NCBI GenBank assembly: GCA_936440205.1
Contig: OW387138.1
Location: 25,067,541-25,131,540, forward strand
Origin: Lepidonotus clava
Lineage: Eukaryota; Annelida; Polychaeta; Phyllodocida; Polynoidae
Direction: 5' to 3'
DNA length: 64,000 bases
Shown: positions 48,401 to 60,827 of the stretch, piece after piece
Position numbering within the stretch: the stretch's first letter is position 1
Layout of the letters: every line of letters starts with the position of its first letter
Notes under the pieces: generated by a model
Told to the model about the DNA's origin: nothing
The model's input: the letters and a program-made list of their open reading frames with translations, nothing else
The model's database searches: none
Made by a program: the position numbers and the translations under genes

Positions 48401-51033
48401 TATGAATTTGTTGAATTAGCAGACAACACCCCATACTGGATGGATGGTGCAGTGATGTCATTATACTCCCCCTCCATGTACCCTACACGGCCCGGCGCCT
48501 CCCACCGCCCCGGGACTCCTCCACTCAATGCATGGTCCCTCTTTGTACCTATAAAACATGCATGTACCGGGTTCAAACAATACGACTTTTTAGCTCGAGG
48601 CTACGAATTACATTGAGATTGGGGACAAAACAACGCTGCTGTTTTATTGTGCACAAAGTACAAACGTTGAATAAGGATTGCCCTGTATTGGCACGATCGA
48701 CGCCATGTTCACACGCCCATACAGTTCTCTCATCTGAATTATTGGTCCGACCTAATAGTTTTTATAATCGATGGCACACACCAGAAATGCGTATACATGT
48801 AGATGCAATTGATTGGCTATCACACAATACAACTTTGAAATAGCTGAATTCAAAATTAATGTTGCTGTAGCCCCGGATGATTAATGTTGAAGCTGCAATA
48901 GCCACGCCTGTTTGTGCTTGATAAAGGGAGTTATGATTGAACACGCAAAGAAGCAGACGTCTTGATATTATTATTCAGATAGAAGATTATATTACAGTAC
49001 CAAACATGTAATGACTGATTCAAAGTTTGTGTCAAAATGTGTTCCATTTGTCTCATGTATTCAGGAGTTAAGCTGCCGACATAACCTGTGTGCTAACAGA
49101 GAGGGCTGATTCACCTGGACCTTTTCTTATGTCACTAGATGATTATGTCACAGATTTTATCCTGAGATAACGACAGATTAATCTACAAAATATCGGGAAA
49201 CTTATAAGAACACTGCACTTTTTAAGATGACAAATAAGCGCTGCTGATTGTCAACAAACGCAATTCGACAGCGATGGCATTAAACGTATACATAACCATG
49301 TATACAGCAACATACAGCGATATGAATGTTTGACGTTTTGGCTTCCCAATAATTATTCTCCCTCGTTGTTAACATGGGCCTTTTAGCCGCTGGGGCCTGG
49401 CCCTTCCAACAGCAGACCACGCCCAGCTAATGTTTCTCTGATGAGAATTACAGGCAGCAGAATTGACGGTCCGCATGCGACAAGGTACGTGGAGTTGTTG
49501 GCCACTCCCAACATGGTCAATGCCATGCAGGGACACAAGGGTAAACATTTGAAAGTCTCGGCGTGAATGTTTTGTTACCAACGTGTTATAGTATGACTAA
49601 ATAGGAATAAAGTAATGGAAGTTATATAGCCAGTGGCTGGAAATTTTACAAGAAGCGTTTCTAATTCTCCGTTATCGATGCTGTGTTGTTGGTTGGAAAT
49701 ATGACATTAGGCAGCCTAATGGATGATTATGGCATGTACATGCATGGGTGTATGAAAGGTTTTACGCATATAGGGATTGTAGAGGAATAGATGTACATGT
49801 AATAATGTCATATTTTGTAGCTCTAAAATATGATAACATAAAATGATGTGTAGGAAGGTTTCAAACATAGAAATAATAAATCTGGCGTTTCTGAGATTTC
49901 TTTGATGCGAACGGAATACTTTATATGCTTTACATGTTTATAGCGCGCGTATAATACGCAATTATCCATTCTAGATAGATAGAGAGTTTTTCATATAATT
50001 GTTTGTATCAAATCATCAACTCAGAGTTTGCTGGTGAGATATTGTCTGTGTTGCCCTCTTTCTTGAATTAAGCCATAGTGTTTTTTTTTTTTTCAAAAAA
50101 TAGATCTTCTGGGAGATACAGCTCTATAGAATAATTTCAACAAATGTGAATTGGATAACTTTTCCAACAACTTATAATTACACAATGATAATAAATGGGA
50201 TGAACACTGACAGAACAAATGTGTTTGAAGCCAACCAGACAATTTATTTGAAAGCACGAAATTGCTTTCAACTTCCCGATTTTTATTTGCATCTAAAATG
50301 TCCCCATTCTGTCCAATAGCCACCGAGGTATAATTGGACGTCCGTTTTGATGGCTTCCCTTTTCTCCTCTGGCAAGAAAGAATACGTCATCAGATATCAT
50401 GGTAGTCTTCTTATCACGCAATATTCATATTTCAATTTTCCGCTGACGATGACAATTAGACGCAGGCAAACAATTCCATCCTGTCGGATGTTTTATTTGA
50501 ACAAGGAGGATTGTTAAATTCTGATAAGCATGACAGGGAGGATGAATAAATATACCGTGGTCCGTCTCATAATAGCTGAATAATGAGTGCAAATAATAGA
50601 ATAATAAGAGCATAATGATGGTCTCATGTTAACGATTTCATGAGAATACATGGTCTGGCATAGAATGAGCAACTTAAACCACTTTCAAGTGTATTTGCAT
50701 TTCAGTTGCAACGTCTCTCATTCTGGATCACTTTATCGAAGTGGGCAAATATAACATGATAGATAAAACGTCCTCAGACATGATGGTTGCAAACAACGTA
50801 TGGAGGATATGGTTGTTTGCTATTCTCGGATTTGGTTATCCGGGCACTTGGCTAAGGTGGCGCTGCAGTCAGGTGTGAACGTTGGTGAATACAACCCCAT
50901 AGACACAATGCTTAAGGAATCGTTTTTTCCATATCTTGGATATTCTAAGAAAGCTAGAAGATTCTTACAAAGATATGTCCTCTATATGATATCCAAGAAC
51001 ATATTGTGAAATTTTTATAATTTAATGAATAGT
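45486..51033. other. Non-coding, nothing recognised
   Basis: About 5.5 kb of mostly AT-rich DNA. The longest frames are about 103 codons and have no domain-like features. A T-run of about 12 lies near 50,082. Somewhat GC-richer patches at 48,470-48,530 and 49,370-49,440 contain no decisive motif. Confidence 0.5.
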
Positions 51034-51896
51034 TTAACCCCTTCAACCCTCTATTCCTGAGGATAATAGATAAAAATATGTGTGGACTACAGAAGAAATG
51101 CTTTCTGAAGCTGCAATCCATTTGCAAAAATTCCTTTTAGAAGCTTAGATATGGTCGTTTGAACTTCACTACTTCTTGTACAATAGAAACCCTCCAGTTC
51201 TGATAGTCATCTTTGTTTCCATGTTATGGTAACTTTAACTTGACCTTGTATATTTAGAATAAAAAACATTTCGTATTCAGAAAAATGTTTAAAATACAAT
51301 AACTTTTGATTGACTTGGTCTTTTATCTAACTGTTTGAAATATAAGACAGAAAAAGATATTTTCTACATTACCAATGAAAATTGTTCCATTGACTCAGAA
51401 TATTCTTTTTTCTGTAACCATGGCAACCTAACAACCTTATTATATGAGGATTTCTGTGAAAAAAACATTCCATTGCAAATTTCCCATAATGCATTATTTC
51501 CAAAATATTTGATATTTCTATGAAAAGCATTGAATTCTCAGAAAATTTCTATTTAAGTCAAACTTTTCCACAAAATTACATGTAAAAATGGTTTTTCACC
51601 AATAATTCCTTAATTAATGCTTTCAAGAGGCTGATTTCCCAGAATAGGCAGATTTGCCCTATATTGACCATACCGGCCTTTACTAGAACACATGTTCTAA
51701 AATATCTAAACATCATAGAATAATAATAGAAAAAGTGTAAGGTTCCTTGGAACTTTGGGAAAATTTTGATATTTAACTCATGAGTGTAGGTGAAATACCC
51801 ATTTTATAATCAGAATAAAACCCTAAAAGAGGTGCCATTTTATGGGTAATACTCATGTGGTGGCCAAATATGGCCTTATGGGGTGGAAGGGGTTAA
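51034..51896 (+). mobile_element. piggyBac-like MITE, copy A
   Basis: The element starts TTAACCCCTTCAACCC and ends GGGGTGGAAGGGGTTAA, so its ends are inverted repeats (TTAACCCCTTC, then [A/C]ACCC). TTAA stands at both boundaries (51,034-51,037 and 51,893-51,896). TTAA target sites with ends beginning CCC are characteristic of the piggyBac superfamily. The 863-bp interior has no transposase-like frame, so it is a non-autonomous derivative. A second copy, in reverse orientation, lies at 61,742-62,607. The two are roughly 75-80% alike by eye, so neither insertion is very young. Which strand is 'forward' is arbitrary. Confidence 0.8.
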
Positions 51897-54300
51897 GTAC
51901 ATGTTTTCACTGTTTGAATGTTTCCTGCCCTCCCCGTCCCTATCCTTAAAGGTGGTAACTAAGGTGTTTGCACCAAAGGACATGGCGGAGATAAGGCCTT
52001 ATACCTGGCAACGGAGGGGTCCCGAATCTGAGAATAGGAATCTATGTATAAAAGTCCAAATGCCCCACACTGATAAAAGTTTCATTCAAATTTGCGACCA
52101 GCCAAATGTATATATAATCTGTAACCAGCAATCCAAGGTGGATTCTAATATATAAATATATGTTGATGTTTTACCCTGAAGGTCATGCAGATATAGGACG
52201 GTCAGACATAGGACGGAAAAGTTTTTGAACTTTTTCTTTACTGTCCTTCCTTATAAATTCATATTCGCCATGTGACCTGCTTCTGTGCCTTCATCTCTAC
52301 GGTATTCTGCAGGCATTATGCAGGCATATGGTCAAACCATGGAAAGAGTTCAATTTTTTTTAAGTCAATGCTTTGGTTAAATGTATATGGCAATTATTCT
52401 GTAATATATAGTGACCAAATAATTTCAAAGCGGTTGAATTTAGTTCAAAAATACAAATTTAAAGCTGCCTCGGAATAAGGACGACAACTGAAATGTTCAA
52501 TTGATCCTCTGCTCGAAGAAAATAAGGCAATGATTCCTACTTACTCGGGAAATACTCTAACAGTGGCTGATTGTAAATTGTTCCCGTTTCTCTTTGATAT
52601 CTGAGACCATGCATATGAAACGTCCATTGCTGTTAGTATTACGTCAGCAAGGTATCTCCTGAGATCTAAGCTGTGTATTGGCAATAGCATTGTGACAGCC
52701 CTGGCTAAGTGTGACATATGGGACATACAGGCGCTGAGGTCCAGGAGGTGGATGTGTTAAGAATGACCTTGGGTCGCCCCCCTCAAGGTGGACCCTCCAG
52801 GGTCTGACCCCTGTCCCCAGACGTCCCCCCGACCTCTGCCTCCCAGTCTGTCTGGTGCCACCCCCTATTGCCATATGGCCCCTTCAAACTTCATCATTCT
52901 CATGGTCCAAAGAGATAAAGTGGTCTTGGCTTTTATTCGTCCTCCCTATACACTTCCTCTCTCTTATCTCCTACGGAAACGATGACGAGTCGACATTCAG
53001 CATTGTGAGACCTTATTGGCTTATCGCCAAGCTGGTCACGTGGTGTGATTGAAGCCAAGGTGGCGACCTCTGTTAGACAGCAGAGACAACTATATTGTGT
53101 GGAATGCCCCTAGCTCAAAGTGGGCGTTTTTTACCAGAAGCTCAAAGTGCAATTTTTCTGAAAGACAGCAGAGAAAGGCCGTCTTCTCCTTTTTGGAGGT
53201 TTTATGTTTTAAGTAATGACTATAGGCGTGACATTGCGTGACTCTCGCTTTTACATAGCACTCTAATTATCTCCTAGATCTTCAGTAATTATACCAGCCG
53301 AAGAACGCTAGTGCATGCAAGAACTTTTGCCACAAGCGCTATGTAGTTGAACTGGCATTAATTAAAACAAAGCCAATATTCAAGCAGTTTAGATTATGTG
53401 TAAATCTTTAGGCCGAAAAATTGTAAGTATTGATTCAGTGAAAGTTTAATACTAACACTTGTGAACTCCTCTAACCTGTGCATGTAACTAAAGACTGCAC
53501 ACGAACAATTGCACTTGGTTTGTATGTATTGGCCCGGCTAAGGCTTACGCCTCACAGCACAACCACGATTATCGGGCCAAACTCACTGGCGTGCACCTAT
53601 TTACAGAGGATAATGTTGCTCTCAAATTTGCAAGGGTGTGCCATGTGAAGATTGTAGTGTTTATTTTTGCTACAAATACCCTGTAAGGTTGATGGCAGAG
53701 CTAACAAACTGTACATGCAAATTGAGCTTCAGGGAAAATAGAGTTAAAGAAAAAACGAAGTAGTCGCAGTGAAAGTGAATGAGACAATGACAAATTGGCT
53801 GACAAACGTAAACAGGCATGCTAGCAACTGTTCTTGGTACTGAAAGAAGATGAAACATGCAAATAGTAAAAATGTATGCAAATAGATGATGTAGTAGGGA
53901 CTGCTAATATTGGTTCAGCAGTGGGTCTGAAGGATGGCTTTGAAATAAAAACTGAAACCCTAACAGAATGAGCACTATGCTGCAACAATAACTAAAATAA
54001 CTGATGATCTCATTTCGCCGTGCAGTTGATGCACCCCTTGGAGCTAATTTACGTATGAGCAATTTTATCTATATCTATCTTTATTTTTTGGTCCAAGGGA
54101 TATCAAATGAAATTGTTTAAAAGTTTTAATATTTCTCTATTCGCAAGTCTCTGTATACAATAAATAAAAGGCAAATGATTGTACGAACAGAAACAGAGAA
54201 CAGTAAACAGAACCAAGAACAGACTTTCACAAATCATCAAAGCCCTTGTTATTTAGCATAAGGATCACTGTTCAGTATTCACTTACATTAACCTTTGTCT
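51897..54300. other. Non-coding; GC-rich patch 52,750-52,870
   Basis: The patch at 52,750-52,870 is C-rich (CCTCAAGGTGGACCC and CGTCCCCCCGACC). A pair of words, TAGCTCAAAGTGGGCG and AAGCTCAAAGTGC, lies near 53,113 and 53,142. TTGGCCCG and CGGGCCAA at about 53,530 and 53,573 form an 8-bp stem around a long loop. None is decisive. Confidence 0.45.
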
Positions 54301-54315
54301 TAAACATTGTTTTGC

Positions 54316-54606
54316 AGAATCTATGTCCAACAATCACTGCGATTTCCTCTGGCTAAGGCCTACCAGAGATTCCCTCCAGCTGCCCACCACTCCTTCAGCA
54401 CTCTCCTGTTCCCACTTAGAGGACCCCCTGTATATCTTCATTTCCTCCAGGAGGAGTGGGTGGCCGTCGACAGGGGGATCTGCTCCAGGGGGGAAGCCAG
54501 CAGATATATGCGCCCACTTACAGGTCTTGACGTCGGAGGAAATATGCAGACAATACCACAGTGTGGGAGAATGGCGGCCCTAGAATCTGAGGGGGTTTCC
54601 AAGTAA
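54316..54606 (+). CDS. Weak candidate terminal exon, function unknown
   Basis: A pyrimidine-containing acceptor-like TTGTTTTGCAG ends at about 54,317. From there, one plus frame stays open from the ATG at 54,323 to a stop ending at 54,583 (86 codons). A second frame stays open to 54,606. The block is much GC-richer than its flanks. The 86-codon translation contains protein-like stretches (HLEDPLYIFISS, GKPADICAHLQVLTSEEICR) but I recognise no domain. A CAG/GT donor-like word follows the ...ICAHLQ codons near 54,526, so an internal exon is the other reading. A conserved non-coding element would look similar. Confidence 0.22.
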   Translation, partial: RIYVQQSLRFPLAKAYQRFPPAAHHSFSTLLFPLRGPPVYLHFLQEEWVAVDRGICSRGEASRYMRPLTGLDVGGNMQTIPQCGRMAALESEGVSK

Positions 54607-54882
54607 ATTCCAAGAGATACAGCCAAATCTGAGGCTGTCAATTAACAGGGGCACCGAGTAGAATTCCCCTACAAGTTGTATTGTATTATCACAATAAGCA
54701 CTCTGTAGAGGGTCCGAGGCAGTTCAAGACCCCGTGGGATTCCCCGCACGCCCCGGGTGTATTCTCTGCAATGCCAGCCGACAGTAGTCCATACACAGTA
54801 CTGATGGAGATGTTGTTCCGCTTTCTTAAATAATTATCAGTACTGTGAAAGTTATAAGACTATAAATTTTCATGATATTCAA

Positions 54883-54916
<34 letters not shown>

Positions 54917-56475
54917 TGCAAAATATATTATATATTCTGCAAAAAAGAATGATGCGCCTTGAAGAAGATAATAATATTATAGTTGTTATAGATAGTCTGG
55001 TGCCTGACCGATCAAACGATATGTCATTTCCATTACTTTACTTGTATTTATTTTAGTCTATCAGGCTTGGTTCTTGTGAGAAGAAAGTTGTTGCCAGTCC
55101 TTCCTTCCACGTGAAGTTTGTCAACCTGAATCTTTGACTGACGTGACGGGGGATGTCTTTATCCGCTAAGGAAGGCTCAGCTGAAAAGTCAGCTCAAGTT
55201 TGTGCTCATTCGTGTTCGTGAATCAATTACGGACGTCGGTTCATTAATTGATGTTTTCCATCCAGCATTTACTGCGCGGGAGAAGACCAGACAAAACGGC
55301 TCCTCTTACAATCCGGAAGGACTCTTGGAGGACGTTTTTAAGAATATGGATGGTTTTGGATATCACAAAATAATGAAAATTGATCTTCAAAGTGGATTTT
55401 TGAACACTTTCTGTCTTGGTGTCCACTAAATTAATAGGACCAAATGTCTGAAAGTCACGTGTCTCTCCAGACGTCACCATCGCTACCACCGCGGTTAAGA
55501 GGATTCCACAATTTCTTTCTCTCGGTTTTTGAAAAGCTTCTTCTCCCACCAGGATTCAAATCCACTTCCTTTCCTGCAATCTAATTAGGTGGTTTTCTAC
55601 GTTAAGCTAGTCCATCTAGTGACCGGGACGTTGGCGGAAAATGCGTATTTAGTTATTTAGAGCGATTCTCCAATGTGAATCGCAAACCCAAATGCGATTG
55701 CAAACTATTAATCGTCTCCGCAAGTAATAAAGTTACGGTAAGGTTTATTCCACTAATTTTAGCACTTTTTGAACATTTTGAATTTTTATGGATTTAGCTA
55801 TAAAATTATAACAATATATAATGGCCAATAACATCATATGGTAACAGTGAAAATGACGGTGATGAGTAGCATGGAAACCCTGAATAGAGCATTGAAGAGA
55901 ATTTAGGAAATATACAGGCCGTAGATGTATAATTGATTAGTGGCATATCAGTCTCGCTTAGTCAACACTGGGAGGCCCTATCCCAGGGGGACAGCCCTAC
56001 CTATACCTCCTAATGAAATACTAGACGTAGAAGGGGAGGGCTTCTCATCAGGCACAGCTCTAACGGTCGCCAACACAACGCTAGACCGTCCTCAGGTACC
56101 TGAAATGGGGCAGAGAGAGGGAGCAGAAACTCGGCACTGAAGGGATGAGATAGTTCTTTCTTTGAAATATTAATTATGACTTATTATTCGCGTACGTACT
56201 GGGCAAAGTTCTTCTATATCCGGGCTGGATCAAGAGGGTTCCAGCGGGCTCCGACCCCGACATCCCTTCAGGCTCTCCTCGCCACTAAACAGAGCGGAGA
56301 ATGCAGTGAGTGCGCGTGTGGCAATGCATTAACAGCTTTGCAAGTACCAAAGTCCGTTAGCCGTACAGTTGTCGAAAGAAGAGGTCTTCTCTATAATATA
56401 GTGCTGATGGAACATTCATGTGTCCATCATTGACGCTACAACAATAGTTCTGTAATTCTTTACGATACAAATGAA
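54607..56475. other. Non-coding; (TA)n run and one open frame
   Basis: A (TA)n run lies at 54,884-54,914, followed by a duplicated ATATTCTGCAAAA word. The 75-codon plus frame at 55,202-55,429 reads moderately protein-like but lacks an ATG start and a known motif. A GC-richer patch lies at 55,970-56,130. A GATTCAAATCC word at 55,552-55,562 resembles a tRNA B box but has no tRNA fold around it. Confidence 0.45.
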
Positions 56476-56818
56476 GGCCCGGCCGCACTTACCAACTGAC
56501 CCCGACTCGACGGTCGAGTTGAGTTGAGTTGGGCTCATGATCAGTTGTAGAGTGTGGCCGGGAAAATCGCAGCTAGACCTACGACAGTCGAGTTGATTCA
56601 TTCATGTTGAGAAGATGAAGATGTACGACTGGATCGTCGGGTCGTAGGGGTGTGTGCAGTAGTATAGCTATGCATATAAATAGATATGGGCAACGACAAT
56701 CGAGTCCTAACCCATGGCCAGGCTGTGAATATGAGCTATGACTCGACGGTCGTAGACATTGGCGCCACTAGAAGCTACGACAGTCTAGTTGAGTTGAGTT
56801 GGTAAGTGTGGCCGGGCC
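56476..56818. mobile_element. MITE with GGCCCGGCC ends
   Basis: The left end GGCCCGGCCGCACTTACCAA (56,476) is matched in reverse complement by the right end (GGCCCGGCCACACTTACCAA) ending at 56,818, with one difference in 20. Both ends continue into GAGTTGAGTTGAGTTGG or its complement. Internally there are palindromes such as CTCGACGGTCGAG (56,506-56,518) and a second GACTCGACGGTCG near 56,736. The 343-bp length and near-identical ends fit a fairly young non-autonomous DNA transposon. No clear target-site duplication was found, so the superfamily is open (hAT-like is a guess). No coding capacity. Confidence 0.8.
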
Positions 56819-57149
56819 ATTATCCTGACAACATGGACTGCACCTCCGCCCCACCACACCTTTCTTTAGCCAACAGATAGGTCGTTGTTTCCGAATGAAT
56901 CGTTGTGAATTGCTCATTTCCTATAAACTACCCCTACATTCTTCCCTAATTTCCTGTTGTCTACCGCCTACCGGTTTATTCATTGCTATTGCTCCATATG
57001 GAACCAAAACGAATGGCGTCTTGTCAGATTGGCGGTGACCATAATAGAAGGTCTACGATTACACAGCATGGTGCCTTTTTATAGTCGATATGTGGGATAA
57101 ATCATGGTTCACTGCCTCTAATACACACCGTTAGCCCTGTCATCCACGC

Positions 57150-57330
57150 TCAGGGATGCACTACCTCTGATGGATGACGTCATTGGTGTCTGCCTTATGA
57201 CTCTTTATCGCGTCATCATTGCGCATGTGCAATATGGTAACTGGCGCCCTCCGACGGCCATGTGAGAGTTTATCAGCCGTGATTAGAGGTCTATGTGCGC
57301 TGGGTGTCATCCTAAAGGTACTATACCTGT
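57150..57330. promoter_or_regulatory. CRE plus inverted CCAAT and NRF1-like site
   Basis: A full CRE TGACGTCA at 57,175-57,182 runs directly into TTGG, giving TGACGTCATTGG, a classic CRE/inverted-CCAAT overlap. An NRF1-like near-palindrome TTGCGCATGTGCAA follows about 35 bp later, at 57,219-57,232. GGCGCCCTCCGACGG lies at about 57,243. It sits just left of the long-TIR element. No exon is assigned. Confidence 0.38.
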
Positions 57331-57379
57331 TTTTTTCAGCCGTTGTTATACGGAGAGATACAGCTATGAGCAGGAGAAA

Positions 57380-60300
57380 TAGTCCAGGAGCCAAACCTGA
57401 AAATCCTGATCTACCCTCCGCGGTGAGCCCCCTGGATTTTTTTGATTTTTTTCATCTTATAGCATCCTGGGGACCATGAATCAAGACGGTTCCGAAGAAT
57501 TTAGGTATGCGAACACTGTCTAATTACGCGATTTGTGGTTAATTAGCAAAAATTGAAAAACGCATTATTTCTGAATTTCTCAGGAACTATATACGATATG
57601 ATAACATGATATATGTCATCTGAAAGGTAATTTTTTTCCTCATCTTTTGGTATATTGTTTGATATTATCATTAATCATGGCAATGAGTAATTAAAGAAAA
57701 ACTGTTTTTTTAGTCAAAATCATTAGAACTTAAGGATCCAAGATTAAACTTTGGAGTTGATAAACCAAGTCCTAGGTATACTTAGAGGGGATCTTTAGGC
57801 AGTTTTTAAAGAAGGTTTCATCTGATTTCATTAGAAATATAATGTAGAAATCATTTTTTGCTGATTAAATTCTAACTGACTATTGGTTCATTTTGCACTT
57901 ATATTCTAAAAGGAGAGATGATATCATGAAAACAACACAATATATCCTAAAGAGAGGTGGAAATGATAATCATTATCTCCTTAAGCTGGTATTTCAGTGC
58001 TTTCTGAGCCATTTGGTCCACTGTAGACAACATCGGGGCTGTAAAATAAGTTTACATTAGCAAGAAATATTTGTCCATGTAATTTGCAGCCAAGCTAATT
58101 TTTGTTGACTGATCAAACTAGGATTGTCATTGATTTATTTACTCAAAAGGGTATGGATGGCTCCTTATATTGCCAAAGGTTCAGACATTGACATAAAAAT
58201 GTGCTGCAAACTTCTATTTACATACCCCTGTACCCACTCATCATTAAACCCTGTTCCTATAGGGAGAGTGGGAGTTGTAGGCCATAATACTCTTTTAAAT
58301 ACTCCCATTGCTGGCCCCAGTGTCCAATGTTTACCTCATACCTGGGAACAGATAAGGCCTGGAAAGACAGAGGAATGATAAATATGGCAGACTAGGGTTG
58401 TTATCTCCCTGTTGTGTGAGTTAACCCATTGATAAGACACTGTGTGCACAACCTAATAAAGGATCCCTCAGAGGGTGGGACAGGCTTAAATTTTGGCTAC
58501 TTATAACTGTCTTATTATTCCATTTTATCACATAATTCCAAAAGGAACATGGGACACATCACTGCAACTGGTGAGATAAAAAAATTATAACTTTAACTGT
58601 TTAGACAATGCTGCCTTACAGCAGTGAAATGAAGGTAGTGGATCTTCAGAAACTTATCAGTGGTGGAGCTGTCTAGCCTTTCCCCAGAATGATAAAACTT
58701 GAGTGTACGCAGATCCAGGCTGTATGTGTTCAGTGTCCGGTTAGCTTTATACCCTTTTGTATCTAAGACTAAGTATTCAGTGTTGGATTATTAGAGCTGG
58801 TCATAGATTAGAAGATTATTTATGTATTTGAGTAATGACTCCCTTAGTATTTACCATAATTGACCTTTCCCTTAGTACCTATAAACTGTGTCTTGCTGTA
58901 GGTTAAGGAAATTGGATCCTTGTTCATAGCAGTTTAGAAATGAAAATGGTCAATTATATTTTGATAAGGGAATAATGTTGTTTCTGAGGCTTAAAGAACT
59001 GAAAGTTTGAGGCTACAACCAAAATCACAGCAATTTGTTGCCCTTGTATTATCTCCTAATACCATAGTGCCGTGGTTATGGTCTCACATCAAGGGTGCTG
59101 TGCACATGCTGCTTAATGTAGTAATGCTACTAGATAATATTGGGAAACCAGTGATGGCCATACCAAGAACTTGTAATTTTGAAATAGAAAGCTATATCAG
59201 CTACTTCTTTATTGTTTCAGGTCTTGATATCTGTTTGAGGTCTTGCCAATGATATTGATATGTATATACATACACAGAGGTCTCAGTCCCCCTGGTACAC
59301 CTCCTGATAAAATTGGATATATGGCAGAATCCTATCAGTTGGTAGGATGAATCTGAGTGAAGTATGACCATAGGCTGGTCATAACTTGTATTGCTAATTT
59401 GGAAGGATTGGAAGTTTGGCTCTTATGAAATAAACTGTGACCATGATCATAATTTGATATCAAATTACTAATACCAGTAACCCATAAGATATAAGATATC
59501 CATTTTGTGTAGGGTCAAGCCAAGCTACTCATTTATATAAACACATTGGTCTAGAATTCTAGAGTTTAAAGTACAATCTAGTAATTTGTTAAAACTAACA
59601 ATTTGACAGAGGTAGCACACCTATCAAGTTTAACAAATAGCATTCCTGGTCTTTTTGCAATTGGCATATTGATACAAGGACTGTTTTTTAAATTCAGAAC
59701 CCTTGATATATGACAACATACGTTTTGGGACTCATCTCTTCTTTAAAGTAATACTTGGAGGCTCCCCATGTATACCCTAAGAAACATGGATTGGGATCAG
59801 GTAATGGGTGAGTCTACTATGAGCTATTCTTTTCTTTTTGTCAGCATGAAATAGAGAGAACTATATGGGGCCTTCTATTTAGTAAGTACACACATTTTCA
59901 AAAATCCCAGACCACCATCCCTTTTGGGCAAAAGTATGCATTAGATTTGTACTATAAAGTGCACATTTTCAAAAGTTTCATACCTCCTTCCCCCCTTTGA
60001 TGCATACATACTTAATGCAAGGCCCCTAATAAGATGGTTTGTAATAAAACTGAGACATTAGATATCATGGTATTTTACTGGGGAAAGAAATCTTACTCAA
60101 ACCATAGTTTTATTGTGACACATCTCTTACTGTGATCCAAAATGCTCTCCAAACAGCCACTATATTACATGCATGTGCCCAAATGGCTCAGAAAGCACTG
60201 AAATACCAGCTTAAGGAGATTAAGTGCTTATCACGTCCACCTCTCTTTAGGATATATTGTGTTGTTTTCATGATATCATCTCTCCTTTTAAAATATAAGT

Positions 60301-60827
60301 GCAAAATGAACCAATAGTCGGTTAGAATTTAATCAGCAAAAAATGATTTCTACATTATATTTCTAATGAAATCAGATGAAACCTTCTTTAAAAACTGCCT
60401 AAAGATCCCCTCTAAGTATACCTAGGACTTGGTTTATCAACTCCAAAGTTTAATCTTGGATCCTTAAGTTCTAATGATTTTGACTAAAACAACAGTTTTT
60501 CTTTAATTACTCATTGCCATGATTAATGACAATATCAAACAATATACCAAAAAATGAGGGGAAAAATAACCTTTCAGATGACATATAGCATGTTATCATA
60601 TCGTATATAGTTCCTGAGAAATTCAGAAATAACGCGTTTTTCAATTTTTGCTAATTAACCACAAATCGCGTAATTAGACAGTGTTCGCATACCTAAATTC
60701 TTCGGAACCGTCTTGATTCATGGTCCCCAGGATGCTATAAGATGAAAAAAATCAAAAAAATCAAGGGGGCTCACCGTGGAGGGTGAATCCTTATTTTGAC
60801 TGATTTCAGGATTTGGCTCCTGGACTA
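57380..60827. mobile_element. Foldback-type DNA transposon with about 640-bp terminal inverted repeats
   Basis: The left arm (57,380-58,016) is matched in reverse complement by the right arm (60,179-60,827). Stretches of more than 200 bp differ at only a few positions (about 97% by eye), including long shared blocks around TTCGGAACCGTC, CTAGGTATACTTAGAGG and GATGATATCATG. The outermost 60 bp are less alike than the rest. The element ends TAGTCCAGGAGCC...GGCTCCTGGACTA, so a TA target duplication is possible. The roughly 2.16-kb centre has no transposase-like frame; the longest, of 81 and 84 codons, are unsupported. It is a non-autonomous long-TIR element of unassigned superfamily. Confidence 0.85.

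Noticed and set aside
53530-53580. TTGGCCCG/CGGGCCAA stem
   Set aside because: Eight base pairs around a loop of about 35 nt with no further pairing; likely chance.
55202-55429. 75-codon plus frame that reads fairly like protein
   Set aside because: No ATG start, no known motif, and an opposing 101-codon frame covers the same DNA.
55552-55562. GATTCAAATCC resembling a tRNA B box
   Set aside because: The five bases on each side do not form a T-arm stem and no A box lies upstream. Not a tRNA or a recognisable SINE.
57380-60827. Polinton-type element, because of the long inverted repeats starting AGT
   Set aside because: Only 3.4 kb, no 6-bp target duplication, and no capsid, polymerase or integrase-like content.
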